Below the pieces are notes generated by a model. The model ran no database searches. It saw nothing but the letters and a program-made list of their open reading frames with translations, and was not told the DNA's origin. From positions 62,001 to 126,000 of the forward strand of contig NZ_JAGIPX010000007.1 in NCBI RefSeq assembly GCF_017814945.1: a stretch of 64,000 nt of DNA, written 5' to 3'. The DNA is from Paraburkholderia sp. LEh10 (lineage in GTDB: Bacteria; Pseudomonadota; Gammaproteobacteria; Burkholderiales; Burkholderiaceae). This document shows positions 33,163-43,345 of this stretch, piece by piece; the stretch's first letter is position 1; each line of letters opens with the position of its first letter. Both the position numbers and the translations under genes were made by a program.

Positions 33163-34464
33163 ATGGCTTACATATCGCTACTCGCGCTGTTCCTGACGGT
33201 GACCAATCTGATTCCCGTGAGCGCGGTCGGCTTTCTACCGATTTTGTTTTGCGCGTGGCGCTTTTTCGGTCGAAGCTACCCGTCATTCATCACGCCGTTG
33301 ACGGCCCTCACGTTGTACGTGCTGGTATCGACATTGCTATACGATCCGCATTCGCTGACCGAATTCGATTTTTACCGGCGCGACGGCAATTACTTCGTCG
33401 CCTATGCGCCGATCTTCGCGGGATGCGTATACGCCCATCGCTGGGACTTGAACAAGATTCTGCGCGCGTTCTTCGTATTCGCGGTGCTCATCAATGTACC
33501 GCCTTACGCCTACTACATCGTGCAAAATGGTCTGCTCAGTATCTTCAAGAATTACGACAACAGCTTCGGCAGCTTTTTCATTGCACGCAATGCTGCGGGT
33601 GGATTTCTTGCGATGCTCTTCTGTCTCGGCATTGCCTGCTACCTGCAAAAGCGCAGCAAGATTCTCCTTGCGCTCATCGCGCTCAATGCGCTCATGCTCT
33701 TTTCGACCTTTAGCCGGGGTTCGCTGCTCGGTGCCGTCGCCGTACTTCCGTATCTGTATTTCGGGCGCAAGCGTGTGATTCTCGCCACGCTGATGTCGAG
33801 CCTCGTCGTCGCATCGCTTGCAATGGCGATATACAACACGGAGCCAAACGTCAACTATATGGGCTACACATTCACGATCCACAACTCGGACGCCAAGCTC
33901 GCCAACCTGAACATCCGCTACGAATGGCTGTGGCCGCGCGCCCTCGCCTATTTCCGGCAGAGCCCGATCGTGGGAATGGGCTTCGGCTCATTCGACGATC
34001 AGATCCGCAGCGTCGTGTCGTATTTCGGCCTGCTGGGCGTGCCGTCCGACATCATCATCGAACATAGCGATTCACATGCGCACAATTCGTATCTGAACTT
34101 CCTTGCGGAACTTGGCGTGGTCGGCCTTGCGTTGATGCTGAGTTTCTTCTGGAGACTCATCAAGTGGAGCCAATATGGCGCCGCCCGCAGTGCATTGATC
34201 GAGCGCGGACGAAACTTTGCGGCGTTCAGATTCGTCGAACTTTCGTCGGTGTGCCTGCTCGTGATGGCCGCAACCGAGCACCGGCTCGTTTCGCCGTCGA
34301 ATGTGCTGATTCTTACGCTTGTCGTGTCGCTGCTGCTCGCAGCTCGCCCCGTGCGCGTCACGGCTCCGGAACACGGCCGACGGGTTGTGAATGCGCCGCC
34401 GCCCTATCGGGACCAACGGCATCCTTATCCTTCTGCCGCCGGACGCAGCGTACCCGGCGCGTGA
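33163..34464 (+). CDS. Wzy-type polymerase / O-antigen-ligase-like membrane protein
   Basis: A 433-residue, about ten-segment membrane protein with the long periplasmic loop typical of Wzy/WaaL proteins. Features are the family-type stretch LFSTFSRGSLLGAVAVLPYL, the loop Arg-rich region NIRYEWLWPRALAYFRQSPI, GMGFGSFDDQI and HSDSHAHNSYLNFLAELGVV, the usual WaaL/Wzy H-N-x-x-L-x-x-x-x-E-x-G motif. In this locus polymerisation of repeat units is the likely job. The ATG at 33163 has GAGAG about 7 nt upstream; ATG 33151 is an alternative. The PAP2 gene follows 30 bp later. Confidence 0.88.
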   Translation: MAYISLLALFLTVTNLIPVSAVGFLPILFCAWRFFGRSYPSFITPLTALTLYVLVSTLLYDPHSLTEFDFYRRDGNYFVAYAPIFAGCVYAHRWDLNKILRAFFVFAVLINVPPYAYYIVQNGLLSIFKNYDNSFGSFFIARNAAGGFLAMLFCLGIACYLQKRSKILLALIALNALMLFSTFSRGSLLGAVAVLPYLYFGRKRVILATLMSSLVVASLAMAIYNTEPNVNYMGYTFTIHNSDAKLANLNIRYEWLWPRALAYFRQSPIVGMGFGSFDDQIRSVVSYFGLLGVPSDIIIEHSDSHAHNSYLNFLAELGVVGLALMLSFFWRLIKWSQYGAARSALIERGRNFAAFRFVELSSVCLLVMAATEHRLVSPSNVLILTLVVSLLLAARPVRVTAPEHGRRVVNAPPPYRDQRHPYPSAAGRSVPGA

Positions 34465-34494
34465 TCGAACCGAAACAGGACCCTCAATCGGCTT

Positions 34495-35145
34495 ATGTGG
34501 ACGTTTTACTCCAACCTCGGCGATGCAGCGGTCACACTGCCCGTGGCGATCGTATGCGCGGTGTGGATTGCGAAAACCGAGCTGGGACTCGCATACCGCT
34601 GGGGCCTCACGCTCGCTTGCGGCATGCTGCTCGTCGGCGTCACCAAGGTTCTCTACTATGCGTGGGGCGTGTCGGTGCCGCTCGCCCATTTCCGCGTGAT
34701 CAGCGGCCACACGATGCTGTCGACAGCCGTCTGGGTCGTCGCCTTCGCGCTGGTATTGCGATGGTGGCGCCAGCCCGTTTCGCCGGGCATCGTCGCGGGA
34801 CTGCTGCTGGGTGCGATGACAGGGATGTCACGCGTGCACGGTCATTCACATTCCGTCGCGGAAGTCCTGATTGGCTGGACCATCGGATCGATCGCCGCCT
34901 GGGTGTTCCTGCGCTTGGCGCTTCGAAACGAGTTCAGGCCGTTTCAGCCTATCTGGCCAACGCTCTGTCTGCTGATCGTAACGAGCATCGCGTATGGTCA
35001 CAGAGCACCATTTCAGGATCTCATCGAAACGAAGTCGGCAGCGCTTCGGGAAAATACGCCCACGCTCGTGTGCGCGCTTTCCCGAATACGCTTCCCTGCC
35101 GTGCTGCCCGCACGCGGATCGTCCGACAAAGGATCGCGTAGTTAA
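34495..35145 (+). CDS. PAP2-family membrane phosphatase
   Basis: A 216-residue membrane phosphatase. The three PAP2 motifs are recognisable although variant: KVLYYAWGVSVP, SGHTMLS and SRVHGHSHSVAEVLIGW (catalytic His within SR-x5-H). Six membrane segments are predicted. In polysaccharide loci such enzymes recycle undecaprenyl pyrophosphate to the monophosphate carrier. It is downstream of the polymerase gene on the plus strand, and its 3' end overlaps the oppositely oriented glycosyltransferase gene by 4 bp. Confidence 0.88.
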   Translation: MWTFYSNLGDAAVTLPVAIVCAVWIAKTELGLAYRWGLTLACGMLLVGVTKVLYYAWGVSVPLAHFRVISGHTMLSTAVWVVAFALVLRWWRQPVSPGIVAGLLLGAMTGMSRVHGHSHSVAEVLIGWTIGSIAAWVFLRLALRNEFRPFQPIWPTLCLLIVTSIAYGHRAPFQDLIETKSAALRENTPTLVCALSRIRFPAVLPARGSSDKGSRS

Positions 35146-36329
35146 GCGACCAGATGTCGATCTTCATCTACCAGAACCTCTTCGACAGAATACGAAGGCG
35201 CGCGATGATCAGCCGCAAGTTCCGGAGGCAAGCGCGCGTCGATAAATGACATCAATTCTGCCTTGAATTTCTCCGCTGAAAACCGCTCCGCGTTCTTGCG
35301 GCACTGACGCGGCTCGAAGAGACTGGCGTGCCGCTCGAACCGCGCAACGGCTTCCAGTAGCGATTCGGGTGTCTGCTCCGGAAAGAAGACGCCTGTCGGC
35401 CGCTTTTGAGGCAATCCAAGCACCGATTCGAGCGCTCCCCCCCTGCCAAAAGCGATAACGGGTGTCCCGCACGCCTGCGCTTCCACGACCGAAATGCCAA
35501 AGTCCTCCTCGGCCGCGAATACGAATGCACGCGCACGCTGCAAATGATCGACGAGCACGTCGAACGGCTGATGGCCGAGGATCGTGACGTTATCGCCCGC
35601 GGCGGCCTTGACCTTTTTCATGTCAGGCCCATCTCCGATCACGACGAGGCGGCGTTCAGGCGTCTGCGAAAACGCCTTGACGATCAAATCGATGCGTTTG
35701 TACGGCACCATCCGGGACGCCGTCACGTAGAAATCTTCCTTGTCTTCGCGCAGTGGCATGTGGGTGAGATCGACGGGCGGATAAATGACAGTCGCCTCAC
35801 GTTGATAAGCCTTCTTGATACGCCGCGCGATGAACTTCGAATTGGCGAGCAGATGATCCACGCCATTCGCAGAACGAGAATCCCAACCCCGGATATAGTG
35901 AAGCAGCACCCGCGCCATCGCGGACCTGATGCCCGTCGTCAGATGCGATTCCCTTAAATACTGATGCTGAAGGTCCCACGCGTAACGGATAGGCGAGTGC
36001 ACATAGCTCACATGCATCTGGTTCGGCCCCGTCAACACCCCCTTTGCGACGGCGTGCGAGCTTGAGATGACGAGATCGTAGCCGGACAAATCGACCTGTT
36101 CGATGGCAATCGGCATTAACGGCAAGTACGCGCGGTAGCGCTTCTTCGCAAAGGGCATTCGTTGAATGAACGACGTCTCGACGGATTTACCCTTGATGCA
36201 CGTCCGGTCCTCCAGAAAATCGACGAGGGAAAACAGGTCCGCGTCCGGGAAGCATTCGATGATATTTTCCAGCACCTTCTCCGCACCGCCCGATACCACC
36301 AGCCAGTCGTGAACAATGGCTACTTTCAC
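35142..36329 (-). CDS. Glycosyltransferase family 4
   Basis: A 395-residue GT-B glycosyltransferase. The N-terminal domain begins MKVAIVHDWLVVSGGAEKVL and has VHSPIRYAWD. The C-terminal domain has ASRMVPYKRIDLIVKAF, LVVIGDGPDMKKVK, VFAAEEDFGISVVEAQACGT with the E-x7-E retaining motif, and PVIAFGRGGALESV. It transfers a sugar, possibly mannose, onto the lipid-linked repeat unit at the inner face of the membrane. It is last in the minus-strand series kinase - GT4 - GT2 - flippase - GT4. Confidence 0.93.
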   Translation of the reverse strand: MKVAIVHDWLVVSGGAEKVLENIIECFPDADLFSLVDFLEDRTCIKGKSVETSFIQRMPFAKKRYRAYLPLMPIAIEQVDLSGYDLVISSSHAVAKGVLTGPNQMHVSYVHSPIRYAWDLQHQYLRESHLTTGIRSAMARVLLHYIRGWDSRSANGVDHLLANSKFIARRIKKAYQREATVIYPPVDLTHMPLREDKEDFYVTASRMVPYKRIDLIVKAFSQTPERRLVVIGDGPDMKKVKAAAGDNVTILGHQPFDVLVDHLQRARAFVFAAEEDFGISVVEAQACGTPVIAFGRGGALESVLGLPQKRPTGVFFPEQTPESLLEAVARFERHASLFEPRQCRKNAERFSAEKFKAELMSFIDARLPPELAADHRAPSYSVEEVLVDEDRHLVA

Positions 36330-36393
36330 CTCTACCTCCTTGTACTCGTCCAGTCCGTTCCACTATTCCGAATCCGCCGCATCGACAGCAACC

Positions 36394-37707
36394 TCATTCG
36401 TCCTTGCCCACGCCATTGCCCCTCACGCCCCACGCGACGCGCGCCATGGCGATTGCGCGGTCGGCGCCCGGCACGAGCGTCACGAGTTCCAGTCGGATCA
36501 TGATCAACAGCAGCATGGCGGAAAGCGAAAGCTCCCCGATGACACGGGCAAACGCCATGCCTTCCGCGCCGAATCGCGGCGCGAGGCACAGTGCCGCGAC
36601 GAGATTGACTATCCCCGAGGCCGCGCCGACGATGGCCAGCACCCGATCTTTCTTCCGGGGTACGAAAACGTAGAACGCGGCGAACTGGTTGAAGGCCGCG
36701 AATGGAAACATCCATGCGAAGCACTGCAATACATGGCCGCTTGGCGTGAAGGCCTGGCCGAGAATCAATGGCAGGACGATCGGTGACAAGGTCAACGCGC
36801 CACATAGAGCCGCGAGGCCATAACCCAGCATCAATATTGCGCCGCGCCTCGTCGTGGCGTGCGCGCCCGCCTTGTCACCCTGCGCAAGCTGGCGTGAGAT
36901 CGTCGGGATGAAGACTTGTCCCGCAGGACCCATCAGACTCAGCCCGATCGTCGCAAAACGCTCGGCGGCACCGAAATAGCCCACCTGATCAGGCGTCGAC
37001 AGCAGCGTCAGAAGGTAAGTGGATGATGCCGTGAGCACGACCGAACCGGACGAATAGCAGAACAGCATCGTCGAGCTTTTCACGAGAGGCACGATGCCTG
37101 ATAACGAGAGGCGCGGCCTGCCCAGCTGATACATCGCTAGCCCATACGAGATCGCCAGTGACGCGACGCCTGCAATCAACAGGCTAGCTACGACCCAAAC
37201 GGAGTCCTTGGGTTCTCTCACGAGGATCAACACGAGCACGAGGCTCAGCGCAAAGCCGAAAACCTCGATCATGATGGGTGTTCGAAAATGATGACGCCCC
37301 TGGTACAGCCAGCCGAGATTCAACGCTGAAACGACGCCGAGCGCCGTCGCGAGAAAACCGATCACAGGACGCTCCGACAATGTCGGCGAACAAAACGTGG
37401 CAATCACGCCAATGCAGGCGCCCACGATGCCTAACGCAAGGCGCGCACTCACATGCAACGAGAAAATGCCGTTGCATTCGGCTGTTCCCTGCGCCTTGGA
37501 CACTTCGCGCATGCCGACGAACGTGAAGCCATAGCTCGCCAGCATCCAGATCACATTCATCAGCGACATCGCCGCGAGAACCCGTCCGTATTCGGCGACC
37601 CCCAGCACCCGGCCATAGAACGGCACGACGATGATGAGGTACACATACCTCATCAGGTATCCGCCGTAGACGAATGCGATGACGTTCGCGTTCTTTTTAC
37701 CGTCCAT
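36394..37707 (-). CDS. Polysaccharide flippase (Wzx, PST family)
   Basis: A 437-residue, 12-14-segment oligosaccharide flippase of the MOP superfamily. Evidence is the N-terminus VIAFVYGGYLMRYVYLIIVV, PFYGRVLGVAEYGRVLAAMS, LGWLYQGRHHFRTPIMIEVF, and LTLLSTPDQVGYFGAAERFA. It moves lipid-linked repeat units across the inner membrane. The ATG at 37707 has AGAGG 5 nt upstream and is preferred; a GTG at 37731 overlaps the stop of the GT2 gene by GTGA and could be used through coupling. Confidence 0.9.
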   Translation of the reverse strand: MDGKKNANVIAFVYGGYLMRYVYLIIVVPFYGRVLGVAEYGRVLAAMSLMNVIWMLASYGFTFVGMREVSKAQGTAECNGIFSLHVSARLALGIVGACIGVIATFCSPTLSERPVIGFLATALGVVSALNLGWLYQGRHHFRTPIMIEVFGFALSLVLVLILVREPKDSVWVVASLLIAGVASLAISYGLAMYQLGRPRLSLSGIVPLVKSSTMLFCYSSGSVVLTASSTYLLTLLSTPDQVGYFGAAERFATIGLSLMGPAGQVFIPTISRQLAQGDKAGAHATTRRGAILMLGYGLAALCGALTLSPIVLPLILGQAFTPSGHVLQCFAWMFPFAAFNQFAAFYVFVPRKKDRVLAIVGAASGIVNLVAALCLAPRFGAEGMAFARVIGELSLSAMLLLIMIRLELVTLVPGADRAIAMARVAWGVRGNGVGKDE

Positions 37708-37727
37708 TTCAACCTCTTCGTTGTCGA

Positions 37728-38762
37728 TCACGTTGCATGGCGGCCTCGCTCCTGCTCAGCCACCGCGCCACGGCGCGCAAGCGGGTTGGTAATGTACCGG
37801 ATCACAAAGTCGGACAGCGGCGAAAACGGCAACAGACAAAGGCTCGACAGAAAGAGCGTTCCCAACTTCTTCTTCAGGCTCCAGAATGGATTGGCGATGA
37901 TGGTGTGCAGATAGTCGTGTGATTCATGCGCCATCCAGCGCCAACGCTTGCTCAATGGAGCGCGATAGAGACTCGAACCGAAATAGGATTTCTCGTGCGC
38001 GAAGTCGTAGAACGACGGCGGCAGGTCGAGATTGAGACGGGCCCGTGCGACTTCACGCAAGGTCACCCATCTTTCCTTGAACGCTCGCGGCGCTTTCTTT
38101 ATCTGCTCGGAGTTCGCAAACGACACGCTCGGTTCAATCGTGTGGTGGACACGGTAAGATCCCAGCGATCTGGATATCGTGGCCACGGGTCCGACGAGAG
38201 CGACACCGTAGATCGCGTAGAAGTCTGCGCCATAACGATTGATGCCCGTCTCGGGAACCGGAAAAACCTGCTTCAGCGCGCTCAACCGATAGGCGTTACC
38301 CGATGCGGGCGGTGACGGATAGAGCCAGCCTTTCATCAGCAAACGCCTGCAATCGGACGGTGGTGCGGAGTGTGGAACATATGCGCCCGTCTGATTACCT
38401 TCGACGTCGATCACATCGAGGCGAAATTGCACTTTCGCCACGTCGCTGTTCTCGAACTCACGCATCACTTCGGAAACGACGCCGGGGTAAAGAACGTCGT
38501 CGGAATCCAGGAAGATCACGAATTCCGTATCCAGCATCTCGACGGCAACGTTGTACGCGGATACCTGACCGCCGTTCTCCTTGAATATCGCCGCTACGCG
38601 CGAGCCGTACTGCTCGATCATGGCTCGCGAGCCGTCAGTCGACCCGTCGTCGATGACGATTACGCGCGTGCCTTCGTAGTCCTGGGCCAGTGCGGAATCG
38701 ATCGCCTCGGCGAGAAAACGTTCGTAGTTGTAGTTGCAGATGACGATGGCGATCTCTTTCAT
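37728..38762 (-). CDS. Glycosyltransferase family 2
   Basis: A 344-residue GT-A glycosyltransferase. IAIVICNYNYERFLAEAIDS, VIVIDDGSTDGS, FVIFLDSDDVLYPG (the D-x-D motif) and SGNAYRLSALKQVFPVPE are characteristic. The C-terminus (SSLCLLPFSPLSDFVIRYIT) may be amphipathic and attach to the membrane. It is encoded directly before the flippase. The ATG at 38762 starts MKEIAIVICNYN. Confidence 0.92.
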   Translation of the reverse strand: MKEIAIVICNYNYERFLAEAIDSALAQDYEGTRVIVIDDGSTDGSRAMIEQYGSRVAAIFKENGGQVSAYNVAVEMLDTEFVIFLDSDDVLYPGVVSEVMREFENSDVAKVQFRLDVIDVEGNQTGAYVPHSAPPSDCRRLLMKGWLYPSPPASGNAYRLSALKQVFPVPETGINRYGADFYAIYGVALVGPVATISRSLGSYRVHHTIEPSVSFANSEQIKKAPRAFKERWVTLREVARARLNLDLPPSFYDFAHEKSYFGSSLYRAPLSKRWRWMAHESHDYLHTIIANPFWSLKKKLGTLFLSSLCLLPFSPLSDFVIRYITNPLARRGAVAEQERGRHAT

Positions 38763-38871
38763 GGAACCTCGAAGCTATCAGGAACGGTCAACAAAAAGTT
38801 CAAACTTCCCTGCGGAAATGACGCTACCGCCTTTGCAATAAAACATGCGTCTCGTTAGGCTGATTCATCGG

Positions 38872-39987
38872 TTAACCCACTGATGGACGTGGCGCCAGTT
38901 CGGAAAGCGGTTCGCTTTCGTTGCCATATAAAACATCGAGCAGCCTCTGTGCCGAATAGTCCCACCGATATTCGCGCGCATGCGCGATTCCTTTTTCTCT
39001 ATACTGCTGCCGCAACGCGCTGTTGTTCATCATCAAGGAGATCTTCTCCGCAATGTCTTCAGCAGACGTGGCATCGCAATACATCGCGGCATCGCCACAC
39101 GCCTCGGGTATCGAAGTGCGCGATGAAGCAATCACAGGGCAGCCGCAATACATCGCCTCGAGGGGCGGTAGTCCAAAGCCTTCATATAGCGACGGAAACA
39201 CGAGGCAGCCCGCATGTTCGTATAGCGCCTTGAGCTCGCTATCCGACACGAAGCCGGCCCATACAACCTGCCTGGAGAGCCGCGCCTCTTCCATATGTTC
39301 GTCTGCGAAGATCCGCTGGTTCTTTCCGCCCACGATGACGAATTTGACGTCGCGCAAATGGCTCAAATTGCCAATGGCGTCGAGAACACGCTGAAGATTC
39401 TTACGCGGGTCAAGACTCCCGACGATCACGCAATACGCGTCATTCTCGATTTGCAGACGGTCGATCACGCGATGATCCGGCACGACGCGATCCAAATGAT
39501 CCGCACCAGGCGGGATGACGGCGATACGCGACTCATCGATTTTCAGGTGATGACAGATGCGGCGCTTCGAAAAGGCCGATACGGTCAGAACCTGCGGCTC
39601 CAGTTTCGGCAGAATGGAGAAGCAAAGCCGATACCACATCAGGAATTTCTTCGAAAAGCCAGCCGGTACGTCATACACGGCCATGTCGTGAACCATGACG
39701 ACCTGTCTGCGCTTGAGAAGCGGACTCGTGTTGCACAGGTTGACGAGCGTCCTGCCGCGCGCCGCAATCGGCAGCGTGATCTGCTCCCATAACGTGCCCC
39801 GCAGCCACGGAAACCGCCGCTGTCGCTTAAGGGACGCACCTGGCTCCATCGCGTTCTGAGGCACGAAGATCTCCAGTTCATTGCCTGGAGATTCACGCAT
39901 TTGCATTGCTCTCGTGAGTTCATATGCAACCCTCTGAACGCCCGTCATCGGTTGCGAGGTGAACTTTCCATTGATCGCGAATGCCAT
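38872..39987 (-). CDS. Glycosyltransferase family 4
   Basis: A 371-residue GT-B glycosyltransferase distinct from the one at 35142. GKFTSQPMTGVQRVAYELTR marks the N-terminal glycine-rich loop, followed by VVMVHDMAVYDVPAGFSKKF and YCVIVGSLDPRKNLQRVLDA. LVFPSLYEGFGLPPLEAMYC contains the E-x7-E motif. The ATG at 39987 with GGAG upstream is chosen over a longer frame to 40050. It follows the BY-kinase gene by 62 bp. Confidence 0.93.
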   Translation of the reverse strand: MAFAINGKFTSQPMTGVQRVAYELTRAMQMRESPGNELEIFVPQNAMEPGASLKRQRRFPWLRGTLWEQITLPIAARGRTLVNLCNTSPLLKRRQVVMVHDMAVYDVPAGFSKKFLMWYRLCFSILPKLEPQVLTVSAFSKRRICHHLKIDESRIAVIPPGADHLDRVVPDHRVIDRLQIENDAYCVIVGSLDPRKNLQRVLDAIGNLSHLRDVKFVIVGGKNQRIFADEHMEEARLSRQVVWAGFVSDSELKALYEHAGCLVFPSLYEGFGLPPLEAMYCGCPVIASSRTSIPEACGDAAMYCDATSAEDIAEKISLMMNNSALRQQYREKGIAHAREYRWDYSAQRLLDVLYGNESEPLSELAPRPSVG

Positions 39988-40049
39988 TGGATTCTCCGCC
40001 TCACGAGGTTGTATGGGCTTCAGCGCGCGTTCGAACGCGGGTCGGCGCA

Positions 40050-42398
40050 TCAGGTCGCCGTCTCGACGTCCCCGAGATCGCTCGCATAGTTCGTCGCATA
40101 TCCGTAGTTGCGGGTGCTACGACGCAGCGGTATGCCGTTGAACACGGCACCGGCTATGCGTCCCCCGGCACGCTCGATCTTTTTGATGGTGTCGGCGATC
40201 TCTTCCTCCGTCTGCATCTCGGAACGGAGGACGAGCCAGGACGAGCCCGCCTCGTTTGCAATGATCGACGCGTCGGTGACGGCAAGAAATGGCGGTGTAT
40301 CGACAATCACCAGATCGAAATGATTGCCTAGCCGCTGAAGCACTTCTCTGAAACGAGGCCTCGTCAGCAATGCCGCGGGGTTTTCCGGCCGGGCGCCGCA
40401 CGACATGAAAGTCACGCCTTCAATCGCAACTTGCCGCAGCGCATCGCGCAACGTGATACGTTCGGCAAGCACCTCCGAAAGGCCGCCGCGGTTGCTCTGG
40501 CAGAAGAATGCAGCGAGGTGGCCGCGGCGCATATCGCCGTCGATCAGCACGACCCGCGCGCCCGCCTCCGCATGCAAGGTGGCAAGATTCGCCGCGACGA
40601 AGCTTTTGCCCGCCGACGTGGTCGGCCCGGTAATCATCACGATGTTGTTGCGCGCTTGCGCGAGGTCTCGCGCCATCGCGGTGCGGACGGCGCGCAGCGC
40701 CTCCACCGACGCATCATGAGGAAACCGTTCCGCCAGAATCTTGTTGCCGGAGTAGCCGAACGAGGGATCGATCTTCTCGCCCGGCCCCACATGGGATTCG
40801 TTCCCGCTTGAGCCGCGCTGCAACGCTACCGCGCCGCGCCCCACGTTACCCTCCAGCGGCTTTCGCACGGCGGCCGGCAGGCTCCTGGCAAGCAACGACT
40901 GCTGATGACTGAACAGCACTTCGCCGACAACGGGCACGCTCAGGCGGCGTTCGACGTATCTCGGGTCCGTCACACCGACCAGTACGTGGCGGCGCATGAA
41001 GACCAGAAAAGCGCCCGAAACGAGGCCGAGCACGAAGCCGCCCGGCAATACGATCAGCGGATTAGGCTTGACCGGGCGATGCGGCCTGACGGCCGGGTCG
41101 AGAATGTGCGCACCGCCAGTCGTGCTTGCACGGCGAACCGTCAATTGCTCGGCCTTTTGCACCATGCCCATATAAACGGTCTCGGCCACTTTCTGTGCGC
41201 GAATGAGATCGACACTCTCGCGCTCGGACGCCGGCATGTTCTGGAAGCGGCTATCGAATTCGGATTTTGCATTGTTCAGTTGCGCGAGTTGAGTATCGAT
41301 GTTTTGTATCCAGCGGCTACCTGGCGCGTATTTATCCAGCAGTTGCGTACGCTGCAATTGCAGGCTGGCGATCTGCCGGTCGAGATCCAGGCCCCCCTGC
41401 AGATACGATTGCGCCTCGGCCGTCGGCTGCATCGAACTGGCTTTCGCCCGGAAGTTCTTAAGCGCTTCCTCGCTTTTGCGTAAGTCCACCAGCAAGCGTG
41501 GTAATTCGCCCTTGATGAAATTGAGCGTCTGCGTGTCGTTCAATTGACGGCTGGCTATCGCGGACGCGAGATACTGTTGCCCGAGCGCGTTGGCGACCTC
41601 CGCAGCCATCGCGGGGCTCTTGTTCGAGTACTCGATCTGGATCAGACCGGAATCTTTCACCTTGTCGGTGACCTTGACGATGTCCGCAAAGCGCTTGGTC
41701 GCGTCCAATGAATTCCACCGGATTACTTCGAAGTGTGTTCCCGGTCTTGCCGCCAATCGATTGATGAGCAGCGAGATTCCATTGGCCGACGCGGGCTTGC
41801 CGGCTTGACCCTTAAGCAGAAACTCGCCCGACGGGCCCAGCAATTCATATGCACCACCATCGAGCGCGACGAGCGTCAGCTTCTCTTCTTCGAAATTCTG
41901 CGGAACATTCAGATACCCGACCTTTACGACTTCGCCGCCCCATGCAAAGGACTTCAGTCCCAGCCACGCGCCATTCGGTTCACCCGGCACGGCAAATTTC
42001 GCTGCGAGATCCCCAAGAATCGGAATCTTCCGGGGCGAGACCGTCACGTCGAATCGATATCGTTCGATCACGGGATCGAGCACCGAACGGCTTAGCATTA
42101 CACCCATCTCGGTGCTCGGTGATGGTGCAGGCGGTGGAAGCGCCTCCTGCGTCTGAATGGCGAGTCCAAGGGCATTCGGCTCCGGGGGATCGACACGCAC
42201 GAGGACATCGGCCGAATAGATCGGCGTCGCGATGAACTGGTATGCGACGGCCAACAGGAATACGACCACGGTGGCCGCCACAATTTCCCAGATGTGATCC
42301 CGCATCAGATTGAGCACGTCTCGCGAGCTGAGCTGCCCGCGCTCAATCTCAGGCGCGACAGGAAGCGAGTTCGAGGGGTAGTAATCCACGGGAGTCAT
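40050..42398 (-). CDS. Polysaccharide chain-length protein / tyrosine autokinase (BY-kinase)
   Basis: A 782-residue fusion of a Wzz chain-length domain with a cytoplasmic tyrosine kinase. There is a membrane segment after IWEIVAATVVVFLLAVAYQF, a periplasmic coiled-coil and GNVR region (ASTTGGAHILDPAVRPHRPV), and a second segment at about 450. The kinase has Walker A GPTTSAGKS (Lys about 598), Walker A' VVLIDGDMRRG and Walker B VIVDTPPF. The C-terminal tyrosine cluster (RNYGYATNYASD) is the autophosphorylation site. Its role matches Wzc/BceF. The partner outer-membrane exporter and tyrosine phosphatase genes are not in the window. It heads the minus-strand series. Confidence 0.95.
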   Translation of the reverse strand: MTPVDYYPSNSLPVAPEIERGQLSSRDVLNLMRDHIWEIVAATVVVFLLAVAYQFIATPIYSADVLVRVDPPEPNALGLAIQTQEALPPPAPSPSTEMGVMLSRSVLDPVIERYRFDVTVSPRKIPILGDLAAKFAVPGEPNGAWLGLKSFAWGGEVVKVGYLNVPQNFEEEKLTLVALDGGAYELLGPSGEFLLKGQAGKPASANGISLLINRLAARPGTHFEVIRWNSLDATKRFADIVKVTDKVKDSGLIQIEYSNKSPAMAAEVANALGQQYLASAIASRQLNDTQTLNFIKGELPRLLVDLRKSEEALKNFRAKASSMQPTAEAQSYLQGGLDLDRQIASLQLQRTQLLDKYAPGSRWIQNIDTQLAQLNNAKSEFDSRFQNMPASERESVDLIRAQKVAETVYMGMVQKAEQLTVRRASTTGGAHILDPAVRPHRPVKPNPLIVLPGGFVLGLVSGAFLVFMRRHVLVGVTDPRYVERRLSVPVVGEVLFSHQQSLLARSLPAAVRKPLEGNVGRGAVALQRGSSGNESHVGPGEKIDPSFGYSGNKILAERFPHDASVEALRAVRTAMARDLAQARNNIVMITGPTTSAGKSFVAANLATLHAEAGARVVLIDGDMRRGHLAAFFCQSNRGGLSEVLAERITLRDALRQVAIEGVTFMSCGARPENPAALLTRPRFREVLQRLGNHFDLVIVDTPPFLAVTDASIIANEAGSSWLVLRSEMQTEEEIADTIKKIERAGGRIAGAVFNGIPLRRSTRNYGYATNYASDLGDVETAT

Positions 42399-43345
42399 CC
42401 TTTCAAGTTCAGTTGCTCGAGCACGCTGAGAGACAGCAATTTCGCGGCCTGACCGGGAAGCCGCTGACAGAGCGCGATAGAGCCTCGATCAGCCGGCTCG
42501 GGCCGATGAGTTACAGGGACGGCATCGAAGCGTCAGCCGATAGAAACCAGCGTTGCTGGATGCCGTGTCAGAACGTCAGGACGAAAAGATCGACATGGTG
42601 CGTTTTGCTCATGCATTTTTCCCTTTTCTGCGCCGACCGTTGCCAAAAGCCCGGCGGCTCTCCATTGTCTGGAGAGACTTCGTCGAGCACGCAACTGTGG
42701 CGAATCTGCGTACCGTTCGTGGCTAGACATGACGCCTTCCCCACCTCACCTTCTGAAAAGATGAGTTGCATGTCATGCGCACTCGTACGCGCGATTCGCT
42801 AACAGAGAACTTCAGTGAGAGTATTCAGGAATTGACTTCGATCGCCTTTCCGTTGATGTTGCGTTGAAGCATAGACGCGAGCATTTCGAATTAGAACAAC
42901 TTAGGCTTAAATTCGGGTACTAATGGCCGATAGTGTGGAACCCGTTACACCGAAATTGGGCTGTAGAAATAGTTGTTGCTATCTGAAATTCGTGTAACAG
43001 ATTGATACTCGACGGAAGAAATCACGTAACGAAATCGTAGTGCCAGTTCACTCAAGGCCCGTCCCGCACATACAATTCCCAATCGTCTCTTGATGCTTAT
43101 AGCGCAAGGCTCTCCGAGGATAAAACCCCTATTTCCTCTGCAAACGATAGTCAATTTCCGCAAGAAAAACTTGCCGCAGTCAGCCAAACGGTCTGGAACA
43201 TTAAAACCCGCGCCGGTAACAATTTCCCTTATCCGAACGATTACGCCATCTCGATCGCTAGAATCGGACAGGTATCGCATGGCCCTTTTTCGTACGGTAT
43301 TCTGACTCTCATTGAAATATCGCATATTGATTTGGAGAGCTAATA
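42399..43345. other. Long AT-richer intergenic region upstream of the kinase gene
   Basis: About 950 bp between the kinase (minus) and an AraC regulator (plus), with clearly lower GC from 42.8 kb on. It should carry the main exopolysaccharide promoter. A perfect 7-bp inverted repeat, CTCTCCA-TTGTC-TGGAGAG, occurs at 42658-42676, 260 bp before the kinase start. Open frames in it do not resemble proteins. Confidence 0.55.

Noticed and set aside
39164..39171. GGCGGTAG matching the ops element of RfaH-controlled operons
   Set aside because: It is inside a glycosyltransferase coding region, on the strand opposite to the operon.
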